64,000 bases of DNA, from positions 1 to 64,000 of the forward strand of contig CAXUKO010000014.1 in assembly GCA_964251665.1 (NCBI GenBank). Direction: 5' to 3'. This document shows positions 8,578 to 17,197 of the stretch, piece by piece; within the stretch, counting starts at the first letter, position 1; each line of letters opens with the position of its first letter. The translations under genes were made by a program, and so were the position numbers. This DNA is from JBBQLG01 sp964251665 (GTDB lineage: Bacteria; Bacteroidota; Bacteroidia; Cytophagales; Spirosomataceae). The notes under the pieces were generated by a model that saw only the letters and a list, made by a program, of their open reading frames with translations, was not told the origin of the DNA and did not search any database.

Positions 8578-8801
8578 CTATTTTTCGTCCAGTTCATTAA
8601 TTGTCAGCCCCGTATCTTTCATGATTTGCTTCAGCAGGCCAATTCCTAATTCTTTTTTGCCATGTATCGGCACGGTTGTGCGCTGCCCCTCGTCGTTGCT
8701 GTAAATAGCATGGCTTCCACTCTGACGTGAGAATCGGAAACCTCTTCTTTCTAAATCTTGATCAGTTCTTTGGCATTGAACTTGGGATGCTTATTGCTCA
8801 T
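8578..8801 (-). pseudogene. hicA: HicA toxin gene, broken by a single-base frameshift
   Basis: Read leftward from ATG at 8801, the frame gives MSNKHPKFNAKELIKI and then hits TAG. Restoring one base in the short T run near 8755 makes the rest read LERRGFRFSRQSGSHAIYS and then TTVPIHGKKELGIGLLKQI, ending at TAG 8578-8580. This is a complete 74-residue HicA (YcfA-like, double-stranded-RNA-binding fold) mRNA interferase with its catalytic His in GSH. The stretch is 224 nt long, exactly one short of 75 codons. Start and hicB stop overlap as ATGA. There is no obvious slippery heptamer, so the toxin is inactivated by mutation or the base is missing from the sequence through error. Confidence 0.85.
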
Positions 8802-9019
8802 GCAGCTATGCTCAATTTTTGAGAGAATATTTCCTCATAAATAGGCTCATTGCGATCAAGTCTGTCTTCAATATGAAGTTGAATAACGTCCTTCAAATAA
8901 GCCAGTGCCTCCTCTTTAGTCTCTCCTTCTGCGTAACACCCTTGCAAAGCCGGACAAATGGCCAGATAATTCCCGTCTTCGTCCTGTTGCACAATAACGG
9001 TGAACTGATAGTTTTTCAT
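8798..9019 (-). CDS. hicB: HicB family antitoxin
   Basis: A 73-residue protein of the HicB/UPF0150 type. The partial RNase-H-like fold is visible as FTVIVQQDEDGNYLAICPAL, then QGCYAEGETKEEALAYLKD. It has no C-terminal DNA-binding domain, so it probably acts only by binding HicA and not as a full repressor. It precedes hicA (order B-A) with a 4-nt overlap and starts 7 nt after the accD stop, so it seems to depend on the accD promoter. The frame is intact while the toxin is not. Confidence 0.88.
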   Translation of the reverse strand: MKNYQFTVIVQQDEDGNYLAICPALQGCYAEGETKEEALAYLKDVIQLHIEDRLDRNEPIYEEIFSQKLSIAA

Positions 9020-9026
9020 GGCTATT

Positions 9027-9869
9027 CTATTGTAGCATCTTCAGCAAACTCGACAGCTTATCTTTCAGGTCTTTGCGGTCGACAATAAAGTCCAGAAAGC
9101 CGTGTTCGAGCACAAATTCGGCACTTTGGAAATCCTTGGGCAGGTCTTTACCAATGGTTTCGCGAATGACACGCGGTCCGGCAAAGCCAATTAACGCCTG
9201 GGGTTCTGCGATATTCAGATCACCCAGCATGGCAAACGATGCCGTTACGCCCCCGGTTGTTGGATCGGTCAGCAGCGAGATATAGGGAATGCCCGCTTTG
9301 GACAACAACGCCAGTTTAGCTGATGTCTTAGCCATTTGCATGAGCGAGAAACCAGCTTCCATCATCCGGGCACCACCCGAACGGGAGATCATCAAAAATG
9401 GCGTTCTGGTTTGTATGGAGTGATTGATGGCCCGGGCTATCTTCTCCCCAACGACCGACCCCATTGAGCCGCCGATGAAATTAAAATCCATACAGGCAAT
9501 GGTCACCTCTACCTCATTCATCAGACCATACCCCGTTCGGATGGCATCTTTCAGGCCCGTTTTGCTCACCGTTGCCCGGATTCGGTCGGGATAAGGCTTG
9601 GAATCCGTAAATCCGAGTGGATCACCCGAAATCATGTTCCCGTCCAATTCCGTAAACTGGTTATCGTCGAACAGCAGATTGAAATAGGCCTCTGACCCTA
9701 TCTTTTCGTGGTAATTGCAGTGAACACAGGTATACGCGTTGTGCTTATGCTCCCGCGTGTTCATTACCTTTTTGCAGTTCGGACACTGATACCACAGGCC
9801 ATCCGGCGCTTCGCGCTTTAGTTCAGTAGGCGTCTGAATGCCTTTATCTTTACGTATAAACCAGGACAT
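9027..9869 (-). CDS. accD: Acetyl-CoA carboxylase carboxyltransferase subunit beta
   Basis: A 280-residue AccD, normal length. The N-terminal zinc ribbon is formed by Cys29/Cys32 (YQCPNC) and Cys48/Cys51 (CVHC). The crotonase-like carboxyltransferase core includes GGSMGSVVGEKI and ISRSGGARMMEAGFSLMQM. With AccA (not in the window) it transfers the carboxyl group from biotin to acetyl-CoA, giving malonyl-CoA for fatty acid synthesis. It is the first gene of a tight leftward operon that continues with hicB, hicA, a radical SAM gene and a crotonase-family gene. Confidence 0.96.
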   Translation of the reverse strand: MSWFIRKDKGIQTPTELKREAPDGLWYQCPNCKKVMNTREHKHNAYTCVHCNYHEKIGSEAYFNLLFDDNQFTELDGNMISGDPLGFTDSKPYPDRIRATVSKTGLKDAIRTGYGLMNEVEVTIACMDFNFIGGSMGSVVGEKIARAINHSIQTRTPFLMISRSGGARMMEAGFSLMQMAKTSAKLALLSKAGIPYISLLTDPTTGGVTASFAMLGDLNIAEPQALIGFAGPRVIRETIGKDLPKDFQSAEFVLEHGFLDFIVDRKDLKDKLSSLLKMLQ

Positions 9870-9932
9870 AGTTTGCTGATAATCGTTAAATAAGCGGCCG
9901 CAGCCACCTGTTCATGAAGAGGGTCAGGGCAA

Positions 9933-9962
9933 CAAAGATACTAAGAAAAGCTGTTGCAGACT
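9933..9962 (-). promoter_or_regulatory. Putative promoter of the accD operon
   Basis: On the minus strand TATCTTTG (9933-9940) matches the Bacteroidota -7 consensus TAnnTTTG, 64 nt before the accD start. The -33 element is weak (no clear TTTG at 19-20 nt). Confidence 0.45.
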
Positions 9963-9981
9963 GCCTTGTATTGTGGTGGCG

Positions 9982-10239
9982 TTACAAGACATAAGAACGC
10001 CCGGCCATTACCTGACGCTGCTTGGCCGTGGCCTGTTTCGCCTGTGTTACCCAACCTAATAGCCCAATTATACGGCATTCATGAATCGGGACCTGAATAA
10101 ATAACCCGACCTCATTCCCTGACTTATCACGGAACTGACCGCCAATCGCCAGTTGTTGTGGGGTGGGTAAACTAAAAAATGGTTGTCTTCGGATACTACT
10201 CCGGCCTTGCTTTTTACAGCTGATGCATTTATTATCTAA
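9982..10239 (-). pseudogene. Remnant small open frame without a start codon
   Basis: The 560-bp gap between accD and the response regulator holds one coding-like stretch on the minus strand. It reads DNKCISCKKQGRSSIRRQP, later QLAIGGQFRDKSGNEVGLF and VPIHECRIIGLLGWV, ending in GRSYVL before TAA at 9982-9984. It opens directly after a TAG and has no ATG, GTG or TTG near the N-terminus. I do not recognise the product. It may be a decayed or truncated gene, or a chance frame; composition and the CxxC pair near the front favour a remnant. Confidence 0.3.
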
Positions 10240-10432
10240 CTACTTGGCTGTGAATGTTTATTTACTTGTGAATTATCCGTTTATTAGACATAAATATTAA
10301 TTCTATAAATCTAATAGACAATTAGTTAGAATAAATTATTCAAACAAAACGAGTGAGCAAATTATTTTTTCACTTGTAGTGCCAGGCCTTGCTCTGGTAC
10401 TTTTATTGTTTCTGCTATTCACTATAGACCGT

Positions 10433-10864
10433 ATGAATAAAGTAAGTAAACTGCTTGTTATGCTGGTGGATGACGACGAAGATGATCGTTTTTTTATCAG
10501 AGAAGCGCTGGAAAAAACTATTCCCAACATCAGAGTAGTCGAAGCCGAAGACGGCCAATCATTGCTTACATTGTTGCACGATTCCGACCAGCAGCAGGCT
10601 GACCAGGCAGTCAGTATTATTCTGCTGGACATGAATATGCCCCGGCTTAACGGGCTCGAAACGGTATCGGCTATCCGGGCCAATCCATTCGTTGCTCATA
10701 TTCCGGCGGTAATGATTTCCACCACGGCTCAGCCTGAACTGGTCGCCACCGCTTACGCCAAAGGAATCAACTCGTTCATTAAGAAGCCGTCTTCCTACGC
10801 CGACTTCAACCGCATTGCCGAAGCTATTCAGGTTTGCTTTCTCGATGTGGTAATCAACCCATAA
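10433..10864 (+). CDS. Single-domain response regulator (receiver domain)
   Basis: A 143-residue stand-alone receiver. The acidic pocket is DDDED (13-17), the phospho-acceptor is Asp66 in IILLDMNMPRLNG, the switch Thr is 97 or 98 (MISTTA), and the conserved Lys is 117/118 in FIKKP. No output domain follows, so it works by protein contact or as a phosphorelay intermediate, like Rcp1-type regulators. An upstream in-frame ATG at 10379 would add a hydrophobic leader that is atypical, so the ATG at 10433 is chosen. No histidine kinase is adjacent. It converges with ftsZ across a shared terminator. Confidence 0.88.
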   Translation: MNKVSKLLVMLVDDDEDDRFFIREALEKTIPNIRVVEAEDGQSLLTLLHDSDQQQADQAVSIILLDMNMPRLNGLETVSAIRANPFVAHIPAVMISTTAQPELVATAYAKGINSFIKKPSSYADFNRIAEAIQVCFLDVVINP

Positions 10865-10880
10865 CCGCCAGATAGATAAC

Positions 10881-10929
10881 AGCAAACAAAAGGGGGAGAC
10901 GCCAATGGCATCTCCCCCTTTTGTTTGCT
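10881..10929. terminator. Bidirectional intrinsic terminator between response regulator and ftsZ
   Basis: A perfect 19-bp hairpin, AGCAAACAAAAGGGGGAGA (10881-10899) pairing with 10911-10929, around a loop that can itself pair (GCC-AAT-GGC). A-rich and T-rich flanks occur on both strands, so it can end transcription from both convergent genes. Confidence 0.85.
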
Positions 10930-10937
10930 TACGTACC

Positions 10938-12365
10938 TTATTCTGTTAGCCTCATTCGGATAATCTCAAAATCGGCAATCATCGGCATCTCGTGGAGAAT
11001 AACTTTATGGCGCGAAAACGCAGGTTGGTCGAGTTGCCAGTCATTGGGGTGAACCCGACTGAAATAGTCGATCATCTGCTGAATTCGCTCCGCTTCTTCG
11101 GGACGCTCTTCCTCCACCAGTAGCCCCGGTACAACAAATGGCCCTGTCATGGGTATGTTGTTAGCCGGGCTGATTGGCTTCATAGTTCCTACGCCATTGA
11201 TCGTGTCTGTGGTTACCTCGTCGGCTACCGACATCGATATGCCTTCATTATCTGCTAATTCTCCTACCAAATCCGGTTCCTCTTCGGATTCCTCGTAAAT
11301 TAACTCCGGTTCAGGGCGGGCTACCGTTCCCGATGGAAAGGGCTTCTGGTCGGGAGGCAGGTCAAAACCGGCCGCGATTACGGTCACCCGGAGTTTGGAC
11401 CCCAGCGACTCGTCGATAATTGCCCCGTGCTTGAACAGCCAGGCATCCTTACCGATTTTGTCCTGAATAAACTTCGTAATGGTCCGTTGCTCATACATGG
11501 CCGTTTCGTACTCCGTGCTGGACGACATCGTGAGCAGAATCCGTTTGGCACCGCGAATATCCCGCTCGTTCAGCAATGGCGAGTTCAGGGCTTCTTCAAT
11601 AGCTTTTACGGCACGGTCTTCACCATCAGCATCGGCCGATCCCATTACGGCTTGACCCGCCTGTTCGAGTACGCGTTTCACGTCCATGAAATCGACGTTA
11701 ATATCCCCCCGAACGGTAATGATCTCAGCGATACTTTTCACGGCATTAGCCAGCACATCATCGGCTTTGGCAAACGCCTGACGAAGTGGTAACTTCTCAT
11801 AAATTTCGGCCATCTTATCGTTCAGGATGACCAGCACCGTGTCGCAATGCAGTTTTAGTTCTTCGATACCCTGCATGGCCTGCTCGATCTTCTCCGTCCC
11901 TTCAAAATCGAACGGTGCCGTAACGACAGCAATGGTCAGCAGGCCCATTTCCCGGGCAATCTGCGCGATAACCGGCGCAGCTCCGGTACCGGTTCCGCCC
12001 CCCATACCAGCGGTGATAAATACCATCTGAGTGGGTTCGCCGAGCAGATGCCGAATATCGTCGGGGTTTTCGAGAGCAGCCTGTTTGCCTACCTGGGGGT
12101 TTGTACCCGCTCCAAGTCCTTTTGTCAGGTGCGCACCGAGTTGTAGTTTTTTCTTGACGGGACTGTTTTGCAAGGCCTGACGGTCGGTATTGCAAACAAT
12201 AAAGTCCACGTCTTTTATTTCCATCCGAAACATATGGTTGACCGCATTGCTGCCGCCCCCTCCTACGCCGATCACCTTAATAATAGGCAGATTCTCATCC
12301 GGTAAGTCAAATGTATAGGCGTGGTCGAACATAGCCTGATTTCGAAGTGGTGTCTGGGTTTTCAT
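10938..12365 (-). CDS. ftsZ: Cell division protein FtsZ
   Basis: A 475-residue tubulin-like GTPase that forms the Z ring. Nucleotide motifs are GVGGGGSNAV (33-42) and the tubulin signature GGGTGTG (122-128). The T7 catalytic loop is INVDFMDVK, near 222-230. A linker rich in acidic residues (about 345-430) leads to the C-terminal segment QPAFSRHKVILHEMP, which resembles the PAY/PAF-x-RKKV-type tail that binds FtsA in Cytophagales. It is the last gene of the distal dcw half, 52 nt after ftsA, and is followed by a strong terminator. Confidence 0.97.
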   Translation of the reverse strand: MKTQTPLRNQAMFDHAYTFDLPDENLPIIKVIGVGGGGSNAVNHMFRMEIKDVDFIVCNTDRQALQNSPVKKKLQLGAHLTKGLGAGTNPQVGKQAALENPDDIRHLLGEPTQMVFITAGMGGGTGTGAAPVIAQIAREMGLLTIAVVTAPFDFEGTEKIEQAMQGIEELKLHCDTVLVILNDKMAEIYEKLPLRQAFAKADDVLANAVKSIAEIITVRGDINVDFMDVKRVLEQAGQAVMGSADADGEDRAVKAIEEALNSPLLNERDIRGAKRILLTMSSSTEYETAMYEQRTITKFIQDKIGKDAWLFKHGAIIDESLGSKLRVTVIAAGFDLPPDQKPFPSGTVARPEPELIYEESEEEPDLVGELADNEGISMSVADEVTTDTINGVGTMKPISPANNIPMTGPFVVPGLLVEEERPEEAERIQQMIDYFSRVHPNDWQLDQPAFSRHKVILHEMPMIADFEIIRMRLTE

Positions 12366-12417
12366 AGGTATAATACCGGGTATCAGTCAGGTAGATGAAT
12401 CATAGAATCAGCTACGC

Positions 12418-13770
12418 TTAATACGGATCTGTGGCCTGACCGCCAAAATCGGAATTGGTCAGTTTCCGAAGCCAGTCCATAAGTCCGGCCGGTTTCTTTT
12501 CGGGCTCTTTTTCAACTTTCACCGGGGTTGGCCCTACCGGACGGGCAATGGGCTCAGCAGGCCGACCGGGATCACTAATGAACGATATGCGTTCGTCCAG
12601 CGACTTAAACCCAGCCCAAACCAATCCCAGTGCGGTTGCATACGCGGGGTCACTCACCAGATCAGCCCGGAGGTTATGCTCCAGTTGATCGGGATAGCCC
12701 ACCCGCACATCCATATCCGTTACCCGGCGAAAAATCTGTTCGATACCATGTACCGATGCCGTACCACCGGTCAGCACAATGCCACCCAGCAGTTTATCCT
12801 TATACCCCGACCGGATAATTTCGGACTGTACCAGCGCAGCCAGTTCCTTCAACCGCTCTTCAATAATGATCGCTACATTCTTCAGCAGGACATCTTTAGG
12901 TAATCGGCCCGGCAGTCCCGGCACAGATACCACTTCGTTGAGCCGAACCGTAGATGGATCGGCATTGCCAAACTTTGTTTTGAGGAGTTCAGCCTGTTGG
13001 GGTAAGATTTTACAGCCCAGTTCAATGTCTTTAGTCAGGCTGTTGCCTGCCCAGGGGAACACTGTAATGTGCCGGAGTACATTGCGATGGTAGATCGCCA
13101 GGTCCGTAGTACCGCCCCCAATATCAATCAGAGCTACACCCGCTTCGCGCTCGGCATCAGTCAGTACCGCCAGAGCCGAAGCCAGGGGCGACACGACTAA
13201 TTTTTCCCGGATTAGGTGATTTTTGGTTCGTTCGATACACTTTCGGGTATTCAAAGCCGCACTGGTCTGGGCGGTGATTACCTGAAAGTCAGCTCCGAGT
13301 TTCACCCCGTTACGACCAACCGGGTCCTCAACGCCCGATTCGCTGTCTACTACAAAATCCATGGGCAGCACATGCACAATTTCGGTGCCGGCCAGAGTCG
13401 GTGACCGGTACATATCGCTCAGCAAATGATCAATATCAAGTGATGTAACTTCATCGCCGGGCGAAGAACGGGTGATGCTGCCGTTCTGCCGTTTGGCTGT
13501 AATCTGACCACTGAATCCAACATTCACGACCTGAATGTCCAGATCTGACTGATTGGCAACTTCATCAATAGCCCGGTTAATGGCATCGACGGTCCGGTTG
13601 ATGTTCACGACCGACCCTTTTGTTACGCCATCCGACGAAGCATGTCCGACGCCAAGCACCTCGAGCGTAGCGTGTTCTTTGCTACGAACTAAACGGCCGG
13701 CTACGGCACAGACCTTGCTGCTCCCAATATCTAACCCCACTATAATCTTTTCGTCCGTCATCGTTGTCAT
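12418..13770 (-). CDS. ftsA: Cell division protein FtsA
   Basis: A 450-residue actin-fold membrane tether for FtsZ. ATP-binding signatures are VGLDIGSSKVCAVAG near the N-terminus, ALIDIGGGTTDLAIY in the middle and GGIVLTGGTASVHG late. The C-terminal end (PAGLMDWLRKLTNSDFG) looks like the amphipathic membrane-targeting helix. Start: the ATG at 13770 overlaps the ftsQ stop as ATGA, typical of translational coupling. An ATG at 13776 would add two residues. Confidence 0.95.
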   Translation of the reverse strand: MTTMTDEKIIVGLDIGSSKVCAVAGRLVRSKEHATLEVLGVGHASSDGVTKGSVVNINRTVDAINRAIDEVANQSDLDIQVVNVGFSGQITAKRQNGSITRSSPGDEVTSLDIDHLLSDMYRSPTLAGTEIVHVLPMDFVVDSESGVEDPVGRNGVKLGADFQVITAQTSAALNTRKCIERTKNHLIREKLVVSPLASALAVLTDAEREAGVALIDIGGGTTDLAIYHRNVLRHITVFPWAGNSLTKDIELGCKILPQQAELLKTKFGNADPSTVRLNEVVSVPGLPGRLPKDVLLKNVAIIIEERLKELAALVQSEIIRSGYKDKLLGGIVLTGGTASVHGIEQIFRRVTDMDVRVGYPDQLEHNLRADLVSDPAYATALGLVWAGFKSLDERISFISDPGRPAEPIARPVGPTPVKVEKEPEKKPAGLMDWLRKLTNSDFGGQATDPY

Positions 13771-14549
13771 TCGCATACAAGTTGGTTACGATACTGAACG
13801 CTTATCCGGCTGTATCGCTCCCAGCCTTTGGCGGGTAAAATAGTGCTGTACAGCAGTTTTAATTTCCTGAATTTAGGCAATATATCCGTTGGCGGACCAA
13901 ATTCTATTCGATGCTTTCCCACCTGAGGCCACATCGTTACGTTGCCCTGTTCGTCCACATTCATTTCGACAACCTGTGCCCGCCAGAACGCGTCCTGCTG
14001 CACAAATCGAAGCAAGTCCATCAGCGGTGCGTCGGCAGGTAATGCGTGCCGACCTGCCAGTCGCTGCTTCGTAAAATAAGCGCCCGATACCAATGGCACC
14101 CGCGCTGAATAATTCATGGAAAGCGCGAAAAAACGGCCCTCCTCACTTATGTACTGCCCCGATGCGGGTCGTAAGCCATCACCAGCACTGATAAGCCGGG
14201 CCACCGGCCGGGGTTGTTCAATAGTGACCAGCAGATTACCCATCAGGTCACGCGAAACCTCACATTTTTTAATCAATCCGTAATTCAGCAACCGACTCTC
14301 CAGTTGGTGGAAATCAATCTCGTTGAACGACTTGCCAATAATGGGGTCAACTCCCTGATTGGTCAGGAATCCGGTCACATCGCGCCGGGTCAGAAACTGA
14401 TGTCCATCGATGTTATCTAAGCGAACAACCACCGCCAGACAATGCTTCTGACCGTGCCGAACTTCGGTAAAACTGATCAGTCCCAGCAGCAGGATTAACC
14501 CACTTACAGCGACCAACCCCCTTTTTCCTACCTGAAAATTAGAAAACAT
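13767..14549 (-). CDS. ftsQ: Cell division protein FtsQ
   Basis: A 260-residue bitopic protein. A short cytoplasmic start is followed by one membrane helix (LVAVSGLILLLGLISF, about 12-27). A POTRA-like segment follows (VRLDNIDGHQFLTRRDVTGF, about 42-61), then the beta-rich FtsQ/DivIB domain. The gene position between murC and ftsA supports the call as much as the sequence does. It links the FtsL/B module to the septal synthase. It overlaps ftsA by 4 nt and lies 33 nt after murC. Confidence 0.9.
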   Translation of the reverse strand: MFSNFQVGKRGLVAVSGLILLLGLISFTEVRHGQKHCLAVVVRLDNIDGHQFLTRRDVTGFLTNQGVDPIIGKSFNEIDFHQLESRLLNYGLIKKCEVSRDLMGNLLVTIEQPRPVARLISAGDGLRPASGQYISEEGRFFALSMNYSARVPLVSGAYFTKQRLAGRHALPADAPLMDLLRFVQQDAFWRAQVVEMNVDEQGNVTMWPQVGKHRIEFGPPTDILPKFRKLKLLYSTILPAKGWERYSRISVQYRNQLVCE

Positions 14550-14582
14550 CTGTATATAAGCTAACTACACCCCCTGATATTT

Positions 14583-15995
14583 TTATTCATTGGACAGCAT
14601 TTGCGCTTTTATGGCCGGAAGAAGCTGATCTATGTCCCCGGCGCCAATGGTTACCACCAGCGATGGCTTCATTTTCCGCAGAACGCCTAACACATCCGCT
14701 TTGGTACATTGCACTTTGGACGGTGATGTAATTTGGCGAAAAATCAGGTCAGACGTAACACCTTCCATAGGGAATTCCCGCGCCGGATAAATATCCAGTA
14801 AAACCACCTGATCGGCCAGTGACAGGCTTTCAGCAAAGCCGTCTGCAAAATCACGCGTTCGGGAAAACAGGTGCGGCTGAAAAACAGCGGTTACCTCCTG
14901 ATCCGGGTAGAGTGCTTTCACCGAGGTCAGGAACGCTTGGACCTCGGTGGGGTGATGAGCATAATCGTCGATCAGGACGGCTTTTTCCGTCTTCAGGACA
15001 TATTCGAACCGCCGTTTTACCCCCTTATAGCTGTTCAGTCCCTCCCGAATAGCCTCAGCCGGAAGGCCAAGTTCCAGCGCAACGGCAGCCGCAGCAATCG
15101 CATTTTCGACATTGTGAAACCCGGGCACGATCAATCGGATATCCGAAATGACCCCAGCCGGATGGACGAGATCGAATACGAAACAGGCGTCTTCAATGCG
15201 TAAATTCTGACTATGGTAAGCACCACCGTCCAGTGAGTACTCCCGGACGACCGCGTTCGTTTTATCAGTCAACTCCAGGCCCTGTTTCTGAAACAGCACG
15301 GCCGGTTCGCCAGCACGCCCCGGCCGGATCTGACTGACATAAGCACCAAATGATTCCAGCAGCGCATTCCGGTCGCCGTAAATGTCCAAATGATCGGCAT
15401 CCGTCGAGGTGACGATGGCCAATTGCGGAAACAGTGTTAGAAACGACCGGTCGAATTCGTCGGCCTCGACCACGCAAACCACCGATGACAGATCATCGGC
15501 GGGTTCGTTCAGCAGGAAGTTGGTGCCGTAGTTTTGGGTAATACCACCCAGGAAAGCGGCACAATTGACGCCCGAATGGCGCAGTATGTGGGCAACCATC
15601 GACGAGGTGGTCGTTTTGCCATGCGTACCTGCTACCCCGACGGTTTTCATACGACCAGCCAGCAAGCCCAGCACCTGCGCCCGTTTTTGCAGCGTGAAGC
15701 CGTTAACCGTTAGAAATAGATACTCTTTATGTGTGCGGGGAACAGCAGGCGTGTAAACGACCAGCGTTTCAGCCGGATTAGCCCGAAATTCAGCCGGAAT
15801 CTGATTCACATCTTCCTCAAAATGAATGGCCATACCCTCGGCCCGCAGCGCATCAGTAAGCACAGTCGGGGTTTTATCGTAACCAGCTACTTCGTAGCCA
15901 TTTACGCGAAACCAACGCGCTAATGCACTCATTCCAATACCACCAATGCCTAAAAAATAGACGTATTTAACCCGATCAATAGTCAATGTTTCCAA
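14583..15995 (-). CDS. murC: UDP-N-acetylmuramate--L-alanine ligase
   Basis: A 470-residue Mur ligase. The N-terminal UDP-binding loop is FLGIGGIGMSALA (14-26), the ATP P-loop AGTHGKTTTSSM (about 121-132), the central-domain catalytic region VCVVEADEFDRSF, and the C-terminal DYAHHPTEVQ. It adds L-Ala to UDP-MurNAc in the cytoplasm, the first step of the stem peptide. It lies between murG and ftsQ in the order usual for dcw clusters. Confidence 0.96.
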   Translation of the reverse strand: METLTIDRVKYVYFLGIGGIGMSALARWFRVNGYEVAGYDKTPTVLTDALRAEGMAIHFEEDVNQIPAEFRANPAETLVVYTPAVPRTHKEYLFLTVNGFTLQKRAQVLGLLAGRMKTVGVAGTHGKTTTSSMVAHILRHSGVNCAAFLGGITQNYGTNFLLNEPADDLSSVVCVVEADEFDRSFLTLFPQLAIVTSTDADHLDIYGDRNALLESFGAYVSQIRPGRAGEPAVLFQKQGLELTDKTNAVVREYSLDGGAYHSQNLRIEDACFVFDLVHPAGVISDIRLIVPGFHNVENAIAAAAVALELGLPAEAIREGLNSYKGVKRRFEYVLKTEKAVLIDDYAHHPTEVQAFLTSVKALYPDQEVTAVFQPHLFSRTRDFADGFAESLSLADQVVLLDIYPAREFPMEGVTSDLIFRQITSPSKVQCTKADVLGVLRKMKPSLVVTIGAGDIDQLLPAIKAQMLSNE

Positions 15996-16043
15996 TTTTA
16001 CACTAAAGTAAACCCAGTTTTGCTTTTATTGTCTTTTTCTTAA

Positions 16044-17150
16044 TTATTTTTTCTCGCTGTCCCTAATCAGGCCTAAAACCTGATCAGCGATCTCGCGAGC
16101 GGCATTGGGTCTGGCCAATTCCCGAATGTGCTGACTTAGTGTCTGCTGTTTAGCGGGGTCATTGAGCAGTGCCAGAGCAGCTGTTACCAACTCCGTACGG
16201 GCTACAGCATCATCCACTAACAGAGCTGCCTGCCGTCCAACTAAACTCATAGCGTTTTTTGTTTGATGGTCTTCAGCGGCAGCCGGAAAAGGTACCAGAA
16301 TGGCTGGTTTTGCCACAATACACAACTCTGATACCGACAAGGCCCCGGCTCTTGAGACAACAACATCAGCTACGGCATAGGCCTTATCCATCTCATAGAT
16401 AAAATCGTAGGTCTTAACATACACCGCACCCGCATCGGCAACCGCTTTTCGGGCACGGTCGATAAAGGTTGTTCCCGTCTGCCACACAACCTGAATGCCA
16501 GCAGCCGCCAGTCTGGGCAAATCCCGCTCAATGCTTTCGTTAATAGTTCGGGCTCCCTGACTGCCACCAATCACCAGTAGCGTCGGTCGGTCAGGAGCCA
16601 AGCCAAACAGCGCCCGGCCAGTTTCTACCTGCTCACCCGACCGCTGAATATCGCTCCGAACGGGGTTCCCCGTTAAAGTGATTTTATCGGCTGGAAAAAA
16701 AGCATCCATATCAGGGTAGGCGACACAGATGCGTTTAGCCCACCGCGCCAGCACCTTATTTGTCAGGCCTGCATACGAGTTTTGTTCCTGAATCAACGTG
16801 GGTATGCCGCTCAGCGAAGCGGCCAACAATACCGGACCACTGGCATACCCACCAACGCCGATAGCCACATCGGGCCGAAAGTCCTGAACAATTTCCCGGG
16901 CACGAATCAAACTCCGCCCCAGTTTCAGCGGAAAAGCCAGATTGTCGAGCGTGAGTTCCCGTTTGATGCCCACAACCGGCAAGCCTTCAATTCGGTAACC
17001 GGCTCGCGGCACTTTCTCCATCTCCATCTTTCCCTGAGCCCCCACAAACAGAATATCGGCAGCAGGATCGATAGCTTTTAATTCGTTCGCAATGGCAATA
17101 GCCGGGTAGATGTGGCCACCTGTTCCGCCCCCGCTGATTATAATTTTCAT
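16044..17150 (-). CDS. murG: UDP-GlcNAc--undecaprenyl-pyrophosphoryl-MurNAc-pentapeptide GlcNAc transferase
   Basis: A 368-residue GT28 enzyme. The glycine-rich loop GGGTGGHIYPA (7-17) and a second loop IGVGGYASGP are the lipid I and membrane contacts. VIGGSQGARTINE and the C-terminal PFPAAAEDHQTKNA form the UDP-GlcNAc site. It converts lipid I to lipid II at the inner membrane face. It is 47 nt after ftsW and 48 nt before murC. Confidence 0.97.
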   Translation of the reverse strand: MKIIISGGGTGGHIYPAIAIANELKAIDPAADILFVGAQGKMEMEKVPRAGYRIEGLPVVGIKRELTLDNLAFPLKLGRSLIRAREIVQDFRPDVAIGVGGYASGPVLLAASLSGIPTLIQEQNSYAGLTNKVLARWAKRICVAYPDMDAFFPADKITLTGNPVRSDIQRSGEQVETGRALFGLAPDRPTLLVIGGSQGARTINESIERDLPRLAAAGIQVVWQTGTTFIDRARKAVADAGAVYVKTYDFIYEMDKAYAVADVVVSRAGALSVSELCIVAKPAILVPFPAAAEDHQTKNAMSLVGRQAALLVDDAVARTELVTAALALLNDPAKQQTLSQHIRELARPNAAREIADQVLGLIRDSEKK

Positions 17151-17197
17151 TCGCTATTCGTTTTACCTGCTACTCTTTTAGATAAGGGAAGCAAGTC

